Positions 5,389 through 6,526 of a stretch of DNA of 6,526 bases are shown here, in pieces. The notes below the pieces were generated by a model. It saw nothing but the letters and a program-made list of their open reading frames with translations, was not told where the DNA came from and made no database searches. The translations under genes and the position numbers were made by a program. This DNA comes from Geobacter sp. UBA6169 (GTDB taxonomy: Bacteria > Desulfobacterota > Desulfuromonadia > Geobacterales > Pseudopelobacteraceae): NCBI GenBank assembly GCA_002422265.1, contig DIUB01000203.1:1-6526 (forward strand). Reading direction: 5' to 3'. The first letter of the stretch is position 1; every line of letters begins with the position of its first letter.

Positions 5389-6526
5389 GGTTGGGTCGGG
5401 GGAGTGTTGCGGCCAGCAGTGCGCCGCAGAGGGTGCAAGCGGCGGCCAGCAGGTAGGCGCTGCTGAAACTGCCGGAGCTGCGGGCCAGGATACCGGCCAG
5501 GGCCGGGCCGCAGGATTGGCCTGCAGCAAAGAAGAGGGTAACCGTGGCAAAGGCGCTGGCAGCTCTGGCCAGCCCCAGATAGTCGGCCACGGCGGCGGTC
5601 ATGATGGCCGGTATGGCAAAGACCGACAGGCCGTACAGGATGATGGAGGCCACCAGCCATGCCCCGGCCAGTTGCAGCCCCACCAGCAGATAGGCTGTGG
5701 TCTGTACCAGCAGCACCAGCACCAGACCCCAACGGCGACCGATCCGGTCGGACAGGCTGCCGAACAGCACGCCGGAGCCGAGGCTCAAGATGCCAACCCA
5801 TGACCAGTAGCGTCCGGCTACCAGCTCTGATATCCCGTATTCCCGCACCATGCTGGTCACAATAAAGGTGCCGTAGATCATGAAGGTGGCGCCAAAGGTC
5901 AGGTAGATCAGCCCCAGCCGTGCCAGTACTGCCCCGTCCTGCTTCCCGTCCTGACTGATAAACTGCGTTGGTGTGCAGCTTTCCAAACTGCCGATCGGCT
6001 GCAGCCCCTTTTCCTGAGGGCTGTTGCGCAGCAGCAGTGCCGCCAGACCCGCCACCAGCAGGCAGATCAGCCCCAGCACCAGCCAGCTCATCCGCCAGCC
6101 CATGGCCCCCAGGCTCTGGTTCAGGCGGGGGATCAGCAGACCTGCCAGCACGATACCGGCGCCGTTGCCGCCGATGACCAGACCCAGTGCCCGGCCGCGG
6201 TGGCTGCGGTGAAACCAGTAGGTGGTCAGCATCATGATCGGGATATTGGCAAAACCGCCGCCTAGACCGGCCAGGAAGTACAGTCCCAGAATCGGCAGAA
6301 AGCTGTTGCAGCGGCTGATGCCGATCAGGGCCAGGCTGATCAGCAGCAGAGCGGCTGCTATGCACCAGCGGGGTGGTACCCGGCGCAGGGCCAGCGGTGC
6401 CAGTATCACGGAGACCAGGTAGCCGACAAAGTTGGCCGTGCCGATGTAGCCGGCCTGATCGTAGCTTAAATGCAGGGACTGCTGCATGGCCGGCAGCAGC
6501 ATGGTGTAGGCGTAGCGGGCAAGGCC
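5381..6526 (-). CDS. YbfB/YjiJ-like MFS transporter (start beyond window edge)
   Basis: The frame is open to the right edge, giving 381 visible residues beginning GLARYAYTMLLPAMQQSL. This reads as the end of TM1 in YbfB/YjiJ-type MFS proteins, so only a short N-terminus (perhaps 10-25 residues) is missing. The ATG at 6502 falls inside this conserved stretch and is not the true start. About 11-12 hydrophobic segments follow. An MFS signature occurs in the second half as GSLSDRIGRR (visible residues about 256-265), and a polar central loop (about 168-198, SPQEKGLQPIGSLESCTPTQ and on) separates the halves. The substrate is unknown; family members are mostly uncharacterised inner-membrane carriers. 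The stop TGA (5383-5381) overlaps the start of the pseudouridine synthase-like gene, so the two form an operon whose promoter lies outside the window. No sign of damage was seen. Another MFS family placement, such as a monocarboxylate-type carrier, cannot be excluded. Confidence 0.85.
   Translation of the reverse strand, partial: GLARYAYTMLLPAMQQSLHLSYDQAGYIGTANFVGYLVSVILAPLALRRVPPRWCIAAALLLISLALIGISRCNSFLPILGLYFLAGLGGGFANIPIMMLTTYWFHRSHRGRALGLVIGGNGAGIVLAGLLIPRLNQSLGAMGWRMSWLVLGLICLLVAGLAALLLRNSPQEKGLQPIGSLESCTPTQFISQDGKQDGAVLARLGLIYLTFGATFMIYGTFIVTSMVREYGISELVAGRYWSWVGILSLGSGVLFGSLSDRIGRRWGLVLVLLVQTTAYLLVGLQLAGAWLVASIILYGLSVFAIPAIMTAAVADYLGLARAASAFATVTLFFAAGQSCGPALAGILARSSGSFSSAYLLAAACTLCGALLAATLPRPNHG

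Noticed and set aside
5389..5550. N-terminal extension of the RluA-like frame
   Set aside because: It lies entirely inside the MFS gene in another frame, is Pro/Ala-rich and has no family resemblance; the start at 5388 or 5370 fits better.
5370..6365. Long minus-strand open frame of 331 codons overlapping the YbfB-like gene in another frame
   Set aside because: The translation is rich in Arg, Gly, Pro and Gln with no family pattern; it is a GC-rich shadow of the MFS gene, which has clear membrane segments in its own frame.

Overview
The window looks like ordinary chromosomal DNA from a GC-rich Gram-negative bacterium. The gene content (a PhoB/PhoR-type pair beside a Na/Pi cotransporter with a PhoU-like tail) and the protein style suggest a deltaproteobacterial relative of Geobacter. 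That placement is an impression from the sequences, not something tested. No mobile element, CRISPR array, tRNA or rRNA was seen.

Left part (1-2867, all minus strand): a phosphate-control block. In transcription order it holds a Na+/phosphate cotransporter-family protein with a PhoU-like C-terminal domain (2867-1185), a Rho-independent terminator (about 1120-1083), a promoter region with a possible Pho box (1061-1028), a PhoB-type response regulator (975-295) and the first 97 codons of a PhoR-type sensor kinase (291 to the left edge). Regulator and kinase are 3 bases apart, and the kinase ribosome-binding site lies in the last regulator codons.

Middle (2868-3205): a divergent intergenic region. 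It holds a C/G-rich, palindromic, repeat-like stretch (2938-3014) and an 18-base site (3063-3080, minus strand) that matches the E. coli Pho-box consensus at 15 of 18 positions. A possible sigma70 promoter for the rightward gene overlaps this site.

Right part (3206-6526): a rightward MFS transporter (3206-4444) converges, with 11 bases between, on a leftward pair. That pair is a YbfB/YjiJ-like MFS transporter (cut by the right edge) whose stop overlaps by 8 bases the start of an RluA-family pseudouridine synthase-like protein. In the latter the motif that normally carries the catalytic aspartate (HRLD..TSG) reads HRLGRWTSG, so the residue thought essential for pseudouridylation is glycine.

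The left block can be read as a working unit: PhoR senses phosphate status, PhoB binds Pho boxes, and the Na/Pi carrier is a likely target. The right-hand genes have no obvious link to phosphate. I did not find a clearly new multi-gene system. The best leads are the Asp-to-Gly RluA-like protein and the Pho box in the divergent region.
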